A stretch of 64,000 bases of DNA, taken from NCBI GenBank assembly GCA_009780435.1, contig WRAB01000010.1, positions 1 to 64,000 of the forward strand, given 5' to 3'. The translations under genes were made by a program, and so were the position numbers. This DNA is from Oscillospiraceae bacterium. GTDB lineage: Bacteria > Bacillota > Clostridia > Oscillospirales > Oscillospiraceae. Below are positions 35,006 to 42,906 of the stretch, piece by piece; position 1 is the stretch's first letter, and each line of letters begins with the position of its first letter. Below the pieces are notes generated by a model. The model was not told the origin of the DNA. It did no database searches and saw only the letters and a program-made list of their open reading frames with translations.

Positions 35006-35029
35006 AAACATACTCCTTTTTCGAGAAAT

Positions 35030-35057
35030 AGTATGAAATGTAATTACATTTCATACT
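35030..35057. promoter_or_regulatory. 28-bp perfect palindrome operator
   Basis: The arm AGTATGAAATGTAA is repeated exactly inverted with no spacer; the centre is TGTAATTACA. It sits immediately downstream of the -10 box of the leftward promoter, where a bound repressor would block transcription. The same centre occurs at 35191-35200, and a variant at 37682-37693. The likely binder is the GntR/UTRA protein encoded at 36712-37425 (inference). Confidence 0.75.
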
Positions 35058-35058
35058 C

Positions 35059-35087
35059 ATTATAATCTATTCCATTTTGGTTGTCAA
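35059..35087 (-). promoter_or_regulatory. Consensus promoter of the leftward sugar genes
   Basis: Minus-strand TTGACA (35087-35082), 17-bp spacer, TATAAT (35064-35059): all twelve consensus bases match. Drives the shikimate-dehydrogenase-like and cupin isomerase genes. Confidence 0.9.
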
Positions 35088-35177
35088 TAGACGGTTTTTC
35101 ACAAATTCCTGTCGATTTTCCTCTTGCTTTTAAAAGAAAATCTTTAAAATTTTTTCGCATAAAAACGGAACATGCTA

Positions 35178-35206
35178 TTGAAAATCTAGTTGTAATTACA
35201 TATAAT
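35178..35206 (+). promoter_or_regulatory. Promoter of the isomerase gene with operator in the spacer
   Basis: TTGAAA (35178-35183), 17-bp spacer, TATAAT (35201-35206). The last ten spacer bases are TGTAATTACA (35191-35200), the same core as the 35030 palindrome, so RNA polymerase and repressor should compete. Confidence 0.85.
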
Positions 35207-35217
35207 AGAGCTTGTCT

Positions 35218-35252
35218 TGTATGTTCCCCCGCCTTTGGCGGGAAAACATACA
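35218..35252 (+). other. 5' UTR hairpin of the isomerase gene
   Basis: TGTATGTTCCCCCGCC pairs with GGCGGGAAAACATACA around TTT with one bulge. It lies between the transcription start and the ribosome site and belongs to the family of short CCCGCC/GGCGGG palindromes scattered through the window. Confidence 0.45.
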
Positions 35253-35292
35253 GGGAGCTCTTCCGACAAATACATCTTAAGGAGGCTTCTGT

Positions 35293-36633
35293 ATGAGAGC
35301 TACTTTATTACCCATGTACCTACCCGGACGCAATGAGCGCGAGCAAGAGGAGTTTATAAATCAGTTGGCCATATTAGAAGAACTATATGGCCAACAAGCA
35401 GAGTTCCTCTCCCCCGTACCTGCGGGCGAGACAATCTCTGCCCAGGTGGACGCTGTGGTCTTCCCGCAACTAATCGGTAGCGCATTCGAGGCGAAGGACA
35501 TCCTCTCCAGAATTAATATCCCCATCGTGGTGCTGACCTCTCAATTTGGAACCGTCGAGATGTGGGACTGGGAGATCGTCTCTTTCCTCCGAGAGGAAAC
35601 GGGCTTGACGGTATTTTCGCCCTACACAGTAGAACTCGCAAAAGTCATCCTGCGGGCGCTGGGCTCTAAACGGGCCATGGGCGACGGGATCCGTTTTCTC
35701 ATGTTCCAAGATTCCCCGGGAGAAGGGATGCAGGCCGGTATCTTCAAGCGGTTCTACTGGTGGGAACAGGCTTGTACCGCCCGCATGGAGGAGGCTTTTG
35801 GGATCAAGATTCTCTACCGCAGTTACAAGGAACTCAACGAGCGAGCGCAAGCGCTGTCCGATGAACAGGCAGAGGAAGTCTGCGCCGGCTGGGATGTCCC
35901 CCTGTGCGGTGTTTCCCGGGAGAACTATCTCAAGGCGGTCAAACTCTACAAGGCGGTCAAAGATACCATGGCGGAAGTCGGCCAAATCCACGGCGTGGGC
36001 GCGAACTGCTTAAATGAGTCCTTCCTCTCCGAGACAACCCCCTGCCTCGCCTGGAATATGCTCTACGAAAAGGATGACATCATCTGGGTTTGTGAGGGCG
36101 ATACAGTCACCATGGTGAGCAAATTTATCGTCTATAACGCCCTGAAGCGCCCCACTATGATGACGAATATCTACCCCTTCCTCGTGGGTATGGCGGCCTT
36201 GAAACACGAGAAGATCGACACGTTTCCCGACGTATCCAATCCCGACCACCACGCCCTAGGTGTGCACTGCGGATATTTCGGCCTCGCCCCCCAGAGCTTT
36301 TGCAGACGTTGGGAGCTAAAACCCAGAGTGCTGGAGATCGTGGGCGAGGACGCCCTCATGGTCGACTGCGAAATCGAACCGGGACCTATCATCTTGGCAA
36401 AAATCCATCCGAATATGAAAAAAATGATCCTCATTGAGGCCGAAATCTCGGACTATGTCCAATACCCCGGCTCCGATTGCCGCAACGGCGCGCTCATACA
36501 CTTCAAAAACAACAACGGACACCAGATTATGCAGACCCTCTGCTCCCACCACGCACTCATTGTCAAGGGCGAATGTGTGCACGAGTTGTTGGCGCTGGCG
36601 CAGGTTTATCAGTTCGACACGGAAGTTCTATAG
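35293..36633 (+). CDS. L-fucose/L-arabinose isomerase-like protein
   Basis: A 446-residue protein resembling the fucose/arabinose isomerase family, which converts aldoses to ketoses with a divalent metal. Seen: N-terminal open alpha/beta segment (TLLPMYLPGRNEREQEEFIN; VVFPQLIGSAFEAKDI), then GANCLNES with a conserved Glu (about 239), VCEGDTVTMVSKFIVY and NPDHHALGVHCGYFG with candidate metal His/Glu. The match is distant, so the true substrate may differ. ATG follows AAGGAGG. It stands alone on its transcript, divergent from the leftward sugar genes and ended by a bidirectional hairpin. Confidence 0.65.
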   Translation: MRATLLPMYLPGRNEREQEEFINQLAILEELYGQQAEFLSPVPAGETISAQVDAVVFPQLIGSAFEAKDILSRINIPIVVLTSQFGTVEMWDWEIVSFLREETGLTVFSPYTVELAKVILRALGSKRAMGDGIRFLMFQDSPGEGMQAGIFKRFYWWEQACTARMEEAFGIKILYRSYKELNERAQALSDEQAEEVCAGWDVPLCGVSRENYLKAVKLYKAVKDTMAEVGQIHGVGANCLNESFLSETTPCLAWNMLYEKDDIIWVCEGDTVTMVSKFIVYNALKRPTMMTNIYPFLVGMAALKHEKIDTFPDVSNPDHHALGVHCGYFGLAPQSFCRRWELKPRVLEIVGEDALMVDCEIEPGPIILAKIHPNMKKMILIEAEISDYVQYPGSDCRNGALIHFKNNNGHQIMQTLCSHHALIVKGECVHELLALAQVYQFDTEVL

Positions 36634-36638
36634 GAGAC

Positions 36639-36694
36639 AACAATAGGATAGAGCGGCACCGGTCAATCTGCCGGCGCCGCTCTATCCTATTGTT
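36639..36694. terminator. Bidirectional terminator between isomerase and GntR genes
   Basis: AACAATAGGATAGAGCGGC pairs with GCCGCTCTATCCTATTGTT, with an inner CCGG/CCGG pairing. The two genes converge on it. Confidence 0.7.
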
Positions 36695-36711
36695 ATGTTC
36701 CGGTTAAGCGC

Positions 36712-37425
36712 TTAGGGTCTCCCCTCCATGCGGACGGAATATTCGTATTTATCCCCCAGGATTCTGTTGATCGCGTATTCCGTTGGCCCGTCGGAATCAT
36801 AGGTAATACGCTTGCTTATGAGTAGCGGCGCACCGACTTGCACATGGAGCATCTGGGCCTCCGCAAAATCGGCTACACCTGCGCTTAAGTATTCCGTGGC
36901 GCTGGTGAGTACAATATTGAACTGTTTCTCAAGCAACTCATATAGAGAGGTGAACTGGTCAACATACCGCTCTATCCCCGGCACGAGGGACTGGATCAAA
37001 TAATTTGTCATAATGCAAAAGGGCAGCCCGTTGGCGTACTGCACCCTTTGGATACGCACGACAGTATCGTCTTCCTTCACTTGCAGGGCGCTTGCAACCT
37101 TTGTACCCGCCTGCACATGGTCAATGTGCATACTGTGGGTAGACACCTCCTTGCCCTGACTGCGCAGGGTTTCGGTGATCGAGGTCAGCGCACCAAGCTT
37201 TTGTACCGTTGAGAAGTCAAGCACCATGGTACCGCAGCCCTGCTTGGCATCCACATATCCGTCCCGGGCAAGCAGTTCAAGCGCACGTCGAACCGTGGTG
37301 CGACTGATGCCAAATCTGCTCTCGATCATATGCTCGGGCGGCAACAGTTCACCTGGTTTGTATTCGCCGTCCCGGATTTCCTGTTTCAGGATATTGTATG
37401 CGGTTTTGTACTTTGGCTTTTTCAT
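36712..37425 (-). CDS. GntR/HutC-family transcriptional regulator
   Basis: A 237-residue regulator. Seen: an N-terminal winged helix (LPPEHMIESRFGISRTTVRR, about 30-50) and a C-terminal UTRA effector domain (HIDHVQAGTKVASALQVKED; VVRIQRVQYANGLPF). Effectors of this subfamily are usually sugar phosphates or amino-acid intermediates. ATG at 37425 follows GGGAGGG; the frame to 37563 is longer than the family and lacks a site. It is the only regulator in the locus and the natural candidate for the TGTAATTACA sites. Confidence 0.9.
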   Translation of the reverse strand: MKKPKYKTAYNILKQEIRDGEYKPGELLPPEHMIESRFGISRTTVRRALELLARDGYVDAKQGCGTMVLDFSTVQKLGALTSITETLRSQGKEVSTHSMHIDHVQAGTKVASALQVKEDDTVVRIQRVQYANGLPFCIMTNYLIQSLVPGIERYVDQFTSLYELLEKQFNIVLTSATEYLSAGVADFAEAQMLHVQVGAPLLISKRITYDSDGPTEYAINRILGDKYEYSVRMEGRP

Positions 37426-37489
37426 ATACGATTCACACCCTCCCTTTATATCATTAGTACGATTTGCAACATTCTTTCCATATATAGGC

Positions 37490-37518
37490 ATCATAGCACA
37501 TTGTCTCGTGTAACGCAA
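37490..37518 (-). promoter_or_regulatory. Possible promoter of the GntR gene
   Basis: Minus-strand TTGCGT (37518-37513), 17-bp spacer, TATGAT (37495-37490), about 65 bases before the start codon. Confidence 0.5.
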
Positions 37519-37652
37519 GAACATTGTCGCATTTTTTAGTGATTTGTTATTAATTTTAGACATGTTTTTTAAGCAAAGCTTAGATTGTGACAGGCTGCTG
37601 TATTACGCCACATGCTCATAACAATATATTTTACTGGAACCCTCGTAAAGTG

Positions 37653-37681
37653 TTGACAATCTTGGGCCTATACGATATATT
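37653..37681 (+). promoter_or_regulatory. Promoter of the TIM-barrel/dehydrogenase pair
   Basis: TTGACA (37653-37658), 17-bp spacer, TATATT (37676-37681). Confidence 0.8.
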
Positions 37682-37693
37682 CTTAATTACAAG
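37682..37693. promoter_or_regulatory. Operator-like element CTTAATTACAAG
   Basis: A near-palindrome directly after the -10 box, sharing TAATTACA with the two sites at 35030-35057 and 35191-35200. Its position matches that of the 35030 palindrome relative to its promoter, which suggests control by the same GntR protein. Confidence 0.5.
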
Positions 37694-37740
37694 TATATGT
37701 ATATCTGGGAAAAACAAAACAACTTAGGGAGGAACCCGCT

Positions 37741-38625
37741 ATGAAGATAGGCATTGACAGCTATTGTTACCACAGGTTTTTTGGCGAAGTTTATAACTTT
37801 GAACGTTCAAAACAAAAGCCCCCCGAAAAAAATATGACCATGGATGATTTTCTTGAGCGGGCAAAGCAGCTCGGAGTGGACGGGGTCTCTTTGGAATCCT
37901 GTTTCTTCCCCAGCTTTGACGACGGATACTTTAGAGAGTTAAAATCAAAGCTAGACGACTACGGATTTGACCGCGTATACGCCTGGGGACACCCCGATGG
38001 CCTGGAGCGCGGCCAGAACCCACAGGCCTACGAGGGCGTGGAAGATAGCTTAATCGCCTCTATCCCAAGGGCCAAACTTATGGGTGCAGAGGTTATGCGT
38101 GTTGTGGGAAGTAGTTTGATGTTCCGCCACGAGCCCCACGGCCCCCAGATTGAGGCGTTGGCCAAACAGTTCAAAAGCGCCATGGAGGTGGCCAACGACT
38201 ATGGCATCAAGCTTGCAATTGAGAACCACATCGATTACACCGCCGACGAAATTCTCCAACTGCTGGAGATGGTGGACAACAAAGACTTCGGTGTAAACTT
38301 CGACACCGGCAACTTCCTACGCCTCCTCGACGACCCCATCGTTGGGATGGAAAAGCTGGCCCCTTACGTATTCGCCACACACATAAAAGATCTCCTGCCA
38401 AATCCCGACGCGAGACCGGACGACTGGTTCTTCTTCTCCGGCGTACCTGTGGGCTGGGGACTGATCGACAACAAACAGCTGGCCGCTATCCTCAAAAAGC
38501 ATAACTATCAGGGCTTCCTCGCAGTGGAGATCGACAACCCACACCCCGATTGGTTCGGCTGTGAAGACGAAGCGGTCGGCATCAGCGTGAAGAATTTACG
38601 CACCATTGCGGAAGAACTCGCCTAA
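37741..38625 (+). CDS. Sugar phosphate isomerase/epimerase (AP-endonuclease-2/xylose-isomerase-like TIM barrel)
   Basis: A 294-residue TIM-barrel protein of the IolE/IolI/tagatose-epimerase group. Seen: KIGIDSYCYHRFFGE at the start, DGVSLESCFFPSFDD, LAIENHIDYTADEIL with metal Glu (about 161), NFDTGNFLRLLDDP with Asp, THIKDLL with His and LAVEIDNPHPDW with the final Glu. These fit the usual metal-binding set. The exact reaction (isomerisation, epimerisation or dehydration) cannot be assigned. Followed by a dehydrogenase gene 22 bases on. Confidence 0.88.
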   Translation: MKIGIDSYCYHRFFGEVYNFERSKQKPPEKNMTMDDFLERAKQLGVDGVSLESCFFPSFDDGYFRELKSKLDDYGFDRVYAWGHPDGLERGQNPQAYEGVEDSLIASIPRAKLMGAEVMRVVGSSLMFRHEPHGPQIEALAKQFKSAMEVANDYGIKLAIENHIDYTADEILQLLEMVDNKDFGVNFDTGNFLRLLDDPIVGMEKLAPYVFATHIKDLLPNPDARPDDWFFFSGVPVGWGLIDNKQLAAILKKHNYQGFLAVEIDNPHPDWFGCEDEAVGISVKNLRTIAEELA

Positions 38626-38647
38626 TTTGCGAAAGGGGTATCCAACA

Positions 38648-39820
38648 TTGAAAAAGCAACTAAACGTGGGGATCGTTGGCACCAAGTTCATGGGCAGAGC
38701 CCATAGCAACGCTTGGCTTGCCGCCCCGAAGTTCTTCGACACGCCCTATACCCCGGTATTAAAAGCGGTCTGTGCACGGGATAAAGACGCAACTGCTGGC
38801 TTTGCTGAAAACTGGGGATATATTGATGTCGAAACGGATTGGCGTGAACTGATTGCACGTCCGGACATTGATATCATTGATGTCTGCTCCCCTACCGCCA
38901 ACCACAAAGAGGTGGTTTTAGCCGCAGCTGCCGCCGGGAAGCACATTTTCTGCGAAAAGCCCTGCGCGCTCAGCTCAGCCGATGCCAGGGAGATGGCCCA
39001 GGCCGCCGACAAGGCCGGCGTCGTGCACTACTTAAACCACAATTACCGCCGTGTTCCGGCCATTGCTTTCGCAAAACAGATGATCGACGAAGGCAAACTC
39101 GGCACGATCTACCACTGGCGGGGTGCCTATTTACAGGACTGGATCATGGATCCAAACTTCCCTCTGACGTGGCATCTGCAAAAGGAATACGCGGGCGCAG
39201 GGCCTCACTTTGACCTAAACTCCCATGCGGTAGACCTAGCCCGCTACCTTGTGGGCGAAATCGACAGTGTCAGCGCCATGATGAAGACGTTTGTCACCGA
39301 GAGACCCCTGCCGGGCGCGGGTGCCGCCACTTTCACGTCAGGCTCTGACACGGGGTCCGCCGGGATGGGCGAAGTCACCGTCGACGACGCCTCCTTCATG
39401 CTGGCCTCTTTCGAGAACGGCGCTTTGGGTTCCTTTGACTCGTCTCGCTTTGCGGGCGGACGGAAAAACTACAACTACTTTGAACTCTACGGTAGCAAAG
39501 GCAGCTTGATTTTCGACCTCGAAAACATGAACGCATTGCAATACTGTAACCTGGAAGACCCCGCCGACGAGCAGGGCTTCCGCACCATACAGGTGACCAA
39601 TGCCGCCCACCCCTTTATGGACGCGTGGTGGGCCCCCGGCCATATCATCGGCTACGGCAACACCTTCGTACACGCCGTGAAAGACTTCTTGGACGCCGTC
39701 GCCGGAAAGTCCACCATAACCCCCAACCTCTGGGATGGTGTGAAGATCATGCAGGTACTGGAAGCAGGCCAACTGGCCGCCAAGGAAGGACGTACTGTCA
39801 AGTTGTCTGAACTGGAATAA
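38648..39820 (+). CDS. Gfo/Idh/MocA-family oxidoreductase
   Basis: A 390-residue NAD(P)-dependent dehydrogenase acting on a sugar or cyclitol. Seen: Rossmann start LNVGIVGTKFMGRAHSNAW, the CEKPCAL motif with catalytic Lys (about 101), NHNYRRVPAI, GGRKNYNYFELYG, and HFDLNSHAVDLARYL with the family's D-x3-H. TTG at 38648 is chosen because AAGGGG precedes it by nine bases; an ATG at 38606 lies inside the preceding gene. The pairing with an IolE/IolI-like TIM barrel resembles inositol-type catabolism. Confidence 0.9.
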   Translation: MKKQLNVGIVGTKFMGRAHSNAWLAAPKFFDTPYTPVLKAVCARDKDATAGFAENWGYIDVETDWRELIARPDIDIIDVCSPTANHKEVVLAAAAAGKHIFCEKPCALSSADAREMAQAADKAGVVHYLNHNYRRVPAIAFAKQMIDEGKLGTIYHWRGAYLQDWIMDPNFPLTWHLQKEYAGAGPHFDLNSHAVDLARYLVGEIDSVSAMMKTFVTERPLPGAGAATFTSGSDTGSAGMGEVTVDDASFMLASFENGALGSFDSSRFAGGRKNYNYFELYGSKGSLIFDLENMNALQYCNLEDPADEQGFRTIQVTNAAHPFMDAWWAPGHIIGYGNTFVHAVKDFLDAVAGKSTITPNLWDGVKIMQVLEAGQLAAKEGRTVKLSELE

Positions 39821-39872
39821 TCGTTTGTTGTGTCCAGTTCCGTATTAAGGGCTTTCAAATCCACCCAAAACC

Positions 39873-39908
39873 CAAAAACACTGCAATCTGACGGTTGCAG
39901 TGTTTTTG
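39873..39908 (+). terminator. Terminator after the oxidoreductase gene
   Basis: CAAAAACACTGCAA pairs with TTGCAGTGTTTTTG around 8 nt and runs into GAGTTTTGC. Confidence 0.75.
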
Positions 39909-39939
39909 AGTTTTGCATATGAAACAGAAAAAACATATA

Positions 39940-39969
39940 TTGACAAAATTTTAGCTGTAAGTGTAAAAT
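39940..39969 (+). promoter_or_regulatory. Promoter of the metallo-beta-lactamase-fold gene
   Basis: TTGACA (39940-39945), 18-bp spacer, TAAAAT (39964-39969). An inverted repeat, TTGACAAAATTTT against AAAATATATTGTCAA, spans both boxes and could be an operator. Confidence 0.65.
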
Positions 39970-40027
39970 ATATTGTCAAAGATTGCTCCCGTTTTCATAT
40001 CTATATAGCAAAAAGGAAGATCAAATA

Positions 40028-41275
40028 ATGGAGATTATTTCAAAAGCTGTTAAATGTGGAGATTGTAATATTCTGCGTGGCACCTCCGATTGTTTGCTAA
40101 TCGACTGCGGAAGCGATAACCGAGGAAATTTTGCAAATAGCGCAGCGTTTTCATTTAGCAAAATCCGCCGTGAAGTCTCTGATAAGAGCATAACGGATAT
40201 AATGGTGTCACACTTTCATAAGGATCATTTCATTGGAATACTCAAAATTCCTGATACCTACTCAATCAACACGGCATATTTACCATATAGCATTATCGAT
40301 GGAAAAGTCTTATATTCAGAGGGAATCGGACGATTGCTTGCGGTTGCATCGCCGAGAAGCTGGGGATTTCAACTGTCCAAAAATATAATAGGCCTGTTCA
40401 AAAAGCTTAACGCAATATCCAAAGAAGTTCGTTTTGTAAAAAAAGGAGATTTCATTCCTTTTGACAAAAATAGAATCCGTATATTGTGGCCGGATGTAAC
40501 CCCCGCTTCTATTTACATGGAACTTCCGATTAGGCGGCTTGACAAGTCTGATGTCCCAGACTCCATTCGAGGAAACGAGCTTTCGTCAATTGAAAAAAAT
40601 ATACGCTCCGAAACTGATTCTTCGTTATCATATTTTGATGCCGAAAAAAAGCTTTCAAGCGACTTTGACAGATTAATTGGAGAGAGAGACAGGGATTTAT
40701 TAGCGACAACACAAGAATTTATAGGATGCTTCAGTTCCTTTTTGATTGGACTTCACAATGAAGAGAAAACAGAAATCAACACAACTATCGCGGCATATGA
40801 ACGCCTCATGCAGCAGCGCAAACTATTTAGAGACAAAATAGACGAAAGCATGAAAGGCGACATAAATCATTTATCACTTCAACAATACCACAGCCTTGTG
40901 ACCTGTATGAATGCCATCAGTATCATATGCGATTGTGGCAATCGGTTTCTTTTTCTTGGCGATGCTCCAGCAAAGATTATTGAACACATAGTTCCGTCAT
41001 GCAAAAAAAGGTATACGTTTGTCAAAGTCCAGCACCACGGGACCAGTCCTTATTTCACTAAAAAAACACCGAAAGGCGCATATAATCTGATCTCAAATGG
41101 GGGGCATACGTGGCGCAAAATATGTGAAAACAATGTAGGGCTAAACACTGTGATTTGTACAGACGCCCATATTAATCCACATGATTATTGCAAATATGTC
41201 CGTACGGCAAGAACAGGAAGCTGTTCCTCCAAGTGTATTAAAGTTGTTAATGGTCAACATATAACATCTGTTTGA
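40028..41275 (+). CDS. ComEC-like metallo-beta-lactamase-fold hydrolase
   Basis: A 415-residue protein. Seen: GDCNILRGTSDCLLIDCGS at the start, the metal motif VSHFHKDHFIG (HxHxDH, about residue 58), later FLFLGDAPAKIIEH (about 310) and VKVQHHGTSPYF (about 337), the set found in ComEC-type MBL domains and their soluble relatives. Nuclease or phosphodiesterase activity is typical of the fold. About 150 residues in the middle are unlike classic members. No membrane helices. The gene is much more AT-rich than its surroundings, is followed by tRNA-Arg, and looks horizontally acquired. Start at 40028 has GGAAG upstream. Confidence 0.75.
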   Translation: MEIISKAVKCGDCNILRGTSDCLLIDCGSDNRGNFANSAAFSFSKIRREVSDKSITDIMVSHFHKDHFIGILKIPDTYSINTAYLPYSIIDGKVLYSEGIGRLLAVASPRSWGFQLSKNIIGLFKKLNAISKEVRFVKKGDFIPFDKNRIRILWPDVTPASIYMELPIRRLDKSDVPDSIRGNELSSIEKNIRSETDSSLSYFDAEKKLSSDFDRLIGERDRDLLATTQEFIGCFSSFLIGLHNEEKTEINTTIAAYERLMQQRKLFRDKIDESMKGDINHLSLQQYHSLVTCMNAISIICDCGNRFLFLGDAPAKIIEHIVPSCKKRYTFVKVQHHGTSPYFTKKTPKGAYNLISNGGHTWRKICENNVGLNTVICTDAHINPHDYCKYVRTARTGSCSSKCIKVVNGQHITSV

Positions 41276-41346
41276 AGTATAAGCCTCACACTATCCAGCT
41301 AACAAAGAGACTTGACTCTATTTTAAATTGATACTACAAAAGCCAG

Positions 41347-41378
41347 AGGCCCAGCTAAAAAGTTTTAGCTGGGCCTTG
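41347..41378 (-). terminator. Terminator downstream of tRNA-Arg
   Basis: AGGCCCAGCTAAAA and its complement TTTTAGCTGGGCCT form a long stem. On the minus strand it starts about ten bases after the tRNA CCA end, with GGCTTTTG beyond. Confidence 0.6.
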
Positions 41379-41387
41379 ACTTTCTTT

Positions 41388-41464
41388 TGGTACGCCCGGA
41401 GAGATTCGAACTCCCGACCTACTGGTTCGTAGCCAGGCACTCTATCCAGCTGAGCTACGGGCGC
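41388..41464 (-). tRNA. tRNA-Arg(ACG)
   Basis: A 77-nt tRNA including an encoded CCA. The acceptor stem pairs GCGCCCG with CGGGCGT (first pair G-U), the D arm is GCTCAGCTGGATAGAGT, the anticodon stem is CCTGG/CCAGT with loop CTACGAA and anticodon ACG (41430-41428), and the T arm is CGGGAGTTCGAATCTCTCCG. ACG is read as ICG and decodes CGU, CGC and CGA. Confidence 0.97.
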
Positions 41465-41520
41465 ATAATGCTTGATTATAATAGCACGACCTCTTCCAAA
41501 ATGCAAGGCTTTTTTTCAGA

Positions 41521-41802
41521 TTAAGGGAACCACCTTCTCCGCTCCTGCCGTTGACGGCGTGGGGCGGTTTCCATGTCCACCAGAATAATTTCCTCTCCGA
41601 CTTTTGTGACCTGATCCCAGAGGATAATCAGATCTTCCCCTTTGCCGAGCAAACCAAAAAACCGGGCCGGACCGGGGACGATGAGTGCCGTCACTTGTCC
41701 GTCCGGCAGGGTAATCTCCACATCATATACAAACCCCAGCCGATGGCCGGTATTGAGATTGATAATCTCTTTCGCCCGGAGATCATACGCTGTACAACTC
41801 AT
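41521..41802 (-). CDS. YlmC/YmxH-family sporulation protein (PRC-barrel)
   Basis: A 93-residue PRC-barrel protein. Seen: LRAKEIINLNTGHRLGFVYD and DGQVTALIVPGPARFFGLLG with EDLIILWDQVTKVGEEIILV, the typical YlmC/YmxH pattern. Members are conserved in endospore formers; their molecular role is not well established. It lies upstream of and divergent from sigG. Confidence 0.9.
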   Translation of the reverse strand: MSCTAYDLRAKEIINLNTGHRLGFVYDVEITLPDGQVTALIVPGPARFFGLLGKGEDLIILWDQVTKVGEEIILVDMETAPRRQRQERRRWFP

Positions 41803-41978
41803 AGATACCCCTCCTTACGTTGCAGTATATTCGGCAGAGGGTTTGTACTATGTCCCCCAAGCGTTTTGACGTTTTGGGAAAATTTTTACAACGAAAATGA
41901 AAGAGGCACACCGTATCAAAGGCCGCCTCCAGGGAAATACTGTCTGCATCAGTATCCAACCCAAGGAGGATGTGGCTT

Positions 41979-42749
41979 ATGCAGGGCAAGGTAGAGATTT
42001 GTGGTGTCAATACAGCGAAGCTCAAGGTGCTCAGCAATGAGGAGATCATGGCTCTGCTCCGCCGCACCAAGGAGGGAGACCGGGAGGCCCGGCAGGAGCT
42101 CATCGCCGGAAATCTCCGCCTGGTACTCTCTGTGATCCAGAAGTTTTTAAGCCGGGGCGAAAACGTGGACGATCTGTTCCAGGTGGGGTGCATTGGACTC
42201 ATCAAGGCCATTGACAATTTCGACATCAGCCAAAATGTACGATTCAGCACCTACGGCGTCCCCATGATTATCGGCGAAATCCGCCGCTATCTCCGGGACA
42301 ACAGTCCCATCCGGGTCAGCCGCAGTATGCGGGATTTGGCCTATAAAGTGCTCCAAGTCAAAGAACGGCTCATGGGCGAGACCCAGCGGGAGCCCACCGT
42401 GGAGGAGATCGCCCGTGCACTGGAGATCCGCCGGGAGGACGTGGTCTTCGCTTTAGATGCCATCCTGGATCCCGTGAGCCTCCACGAGCCGGTCTACACC
42501 GATGGCGGAGACGCCATCTGCGTTATGGATCAGGTGGGGGATACGAAAAATACAGACGAGAGCTGGCTGGAACAAATCGCCCTAAACGAGGCCATTGATC
42601 GCCTGGGCGAGCGGGAAAAGCACATTCTGGCCCTGCGGTTCTACGATGGCAAGACCCAGATGGAAGTGGCCGGTGAGGTGGGCATCAGCCAAGCCCAGGT
42701 GTCACGGCTGGAGAAGAATGCGATTAGCCAGATTAAAAAGAATCTTTGA
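41979..42749 (+). CDS. sigG: RNA polymerase sporulation sigma factor SigG
   Basis: A 256-residue sigma-70 family factor for late forespore gene expression. Seen: SigG-specific N-terminus GKVEICGVNTAKLKVLSNEE, region 2 (DLFQVGCIGLIKAIDNFD then VRFSTYGVPMIIGEIRRYLR), region 3 and region 4.2 (TQMEVAGEVGISQAQVSRLE). ATG at 41979 is nine bases after AGGAGG; an ATG at 41970 overlaps the site. No spoIIGA or sigE is adjacent, unlike Bacillus. A terminator follows at once. Confidence 0.96.
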   Translation: MQGKVEICGVNTAKLKVLSNEEIMALLRRTKEGDREARQELIAGNLRLVLSVIQKFLSRGENVDDLFQVGCIGLIKAIDNFDISQNVRFSTYGVPMIIGEIRRYLRDNSPIRVSRSMRDLAYKVLQVKERLMGETQREPTVEEIARALEIRREDVVFALDAILDPVSLHEPVYTDGGDAICVMDQVGDTKNTDESWLEQIALNEAIDRLGEREKHILALRFYDGKTQMEVAGEVGISQAQVSRLEKNAISQIKKNL

Positions 42750-42777
42750 GGGCAGTTTGTCCCTCGGTATAACGCCA

Positions 42778-42808
42778 CCCTGCAATTTCAAAAATTGCAG
42801 GGTTTTTT
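42778..42808 (+). terminator. Terminator of sigG
   Basis: CCCTGCAATTT pairs with AAATTGCAGGG around a 3-nt loop, followed by TTTTTT. Confidence 0.9.
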
Positions 42809-42810
42809 GC

Positions 42811-42840
42811 TTGACACCCACCCATACTTCTTGTTATCAT
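42811..42840 (+). promoter_or_regulatory. Promoter of the thiamine operon
   Basis: TTGACA (42811-42816), 18-bp spacer, TATCAT (42835-42840). It directly abuts the sigG terminator. Confidence 0.75.
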
Positions 42841-42901
42841 GTAGTTAAGCCCCTTGAAAATCCTCTCAATGTCTGCCGCATTTTTCAAGTGGTTTAACTA
42901 C
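42841..42901. other. Long inverted repeat upstream of the TPP aptamer
   Basis: GTAGTTAAGCCCCTTGAAAA pairs with TTTTCAAGTGGTTTAACTAC with two mismatches and a 20-nt loop. The predicted transcription start falls in the left arm, so it may act as DNA (operator) or as a partial 5' RNA structure. It is not part of the known TPP riboswitch. Confidence 0.5.
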
Positions 42902-42906
42902 AACAT

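Noticed and set aside
39830-41420. tRNA-Arg-linked integration with a duplicated attachment site
   Set aside because: I saw no second copy of the tRNA 3' end near the MBL gene and no integrase gene.
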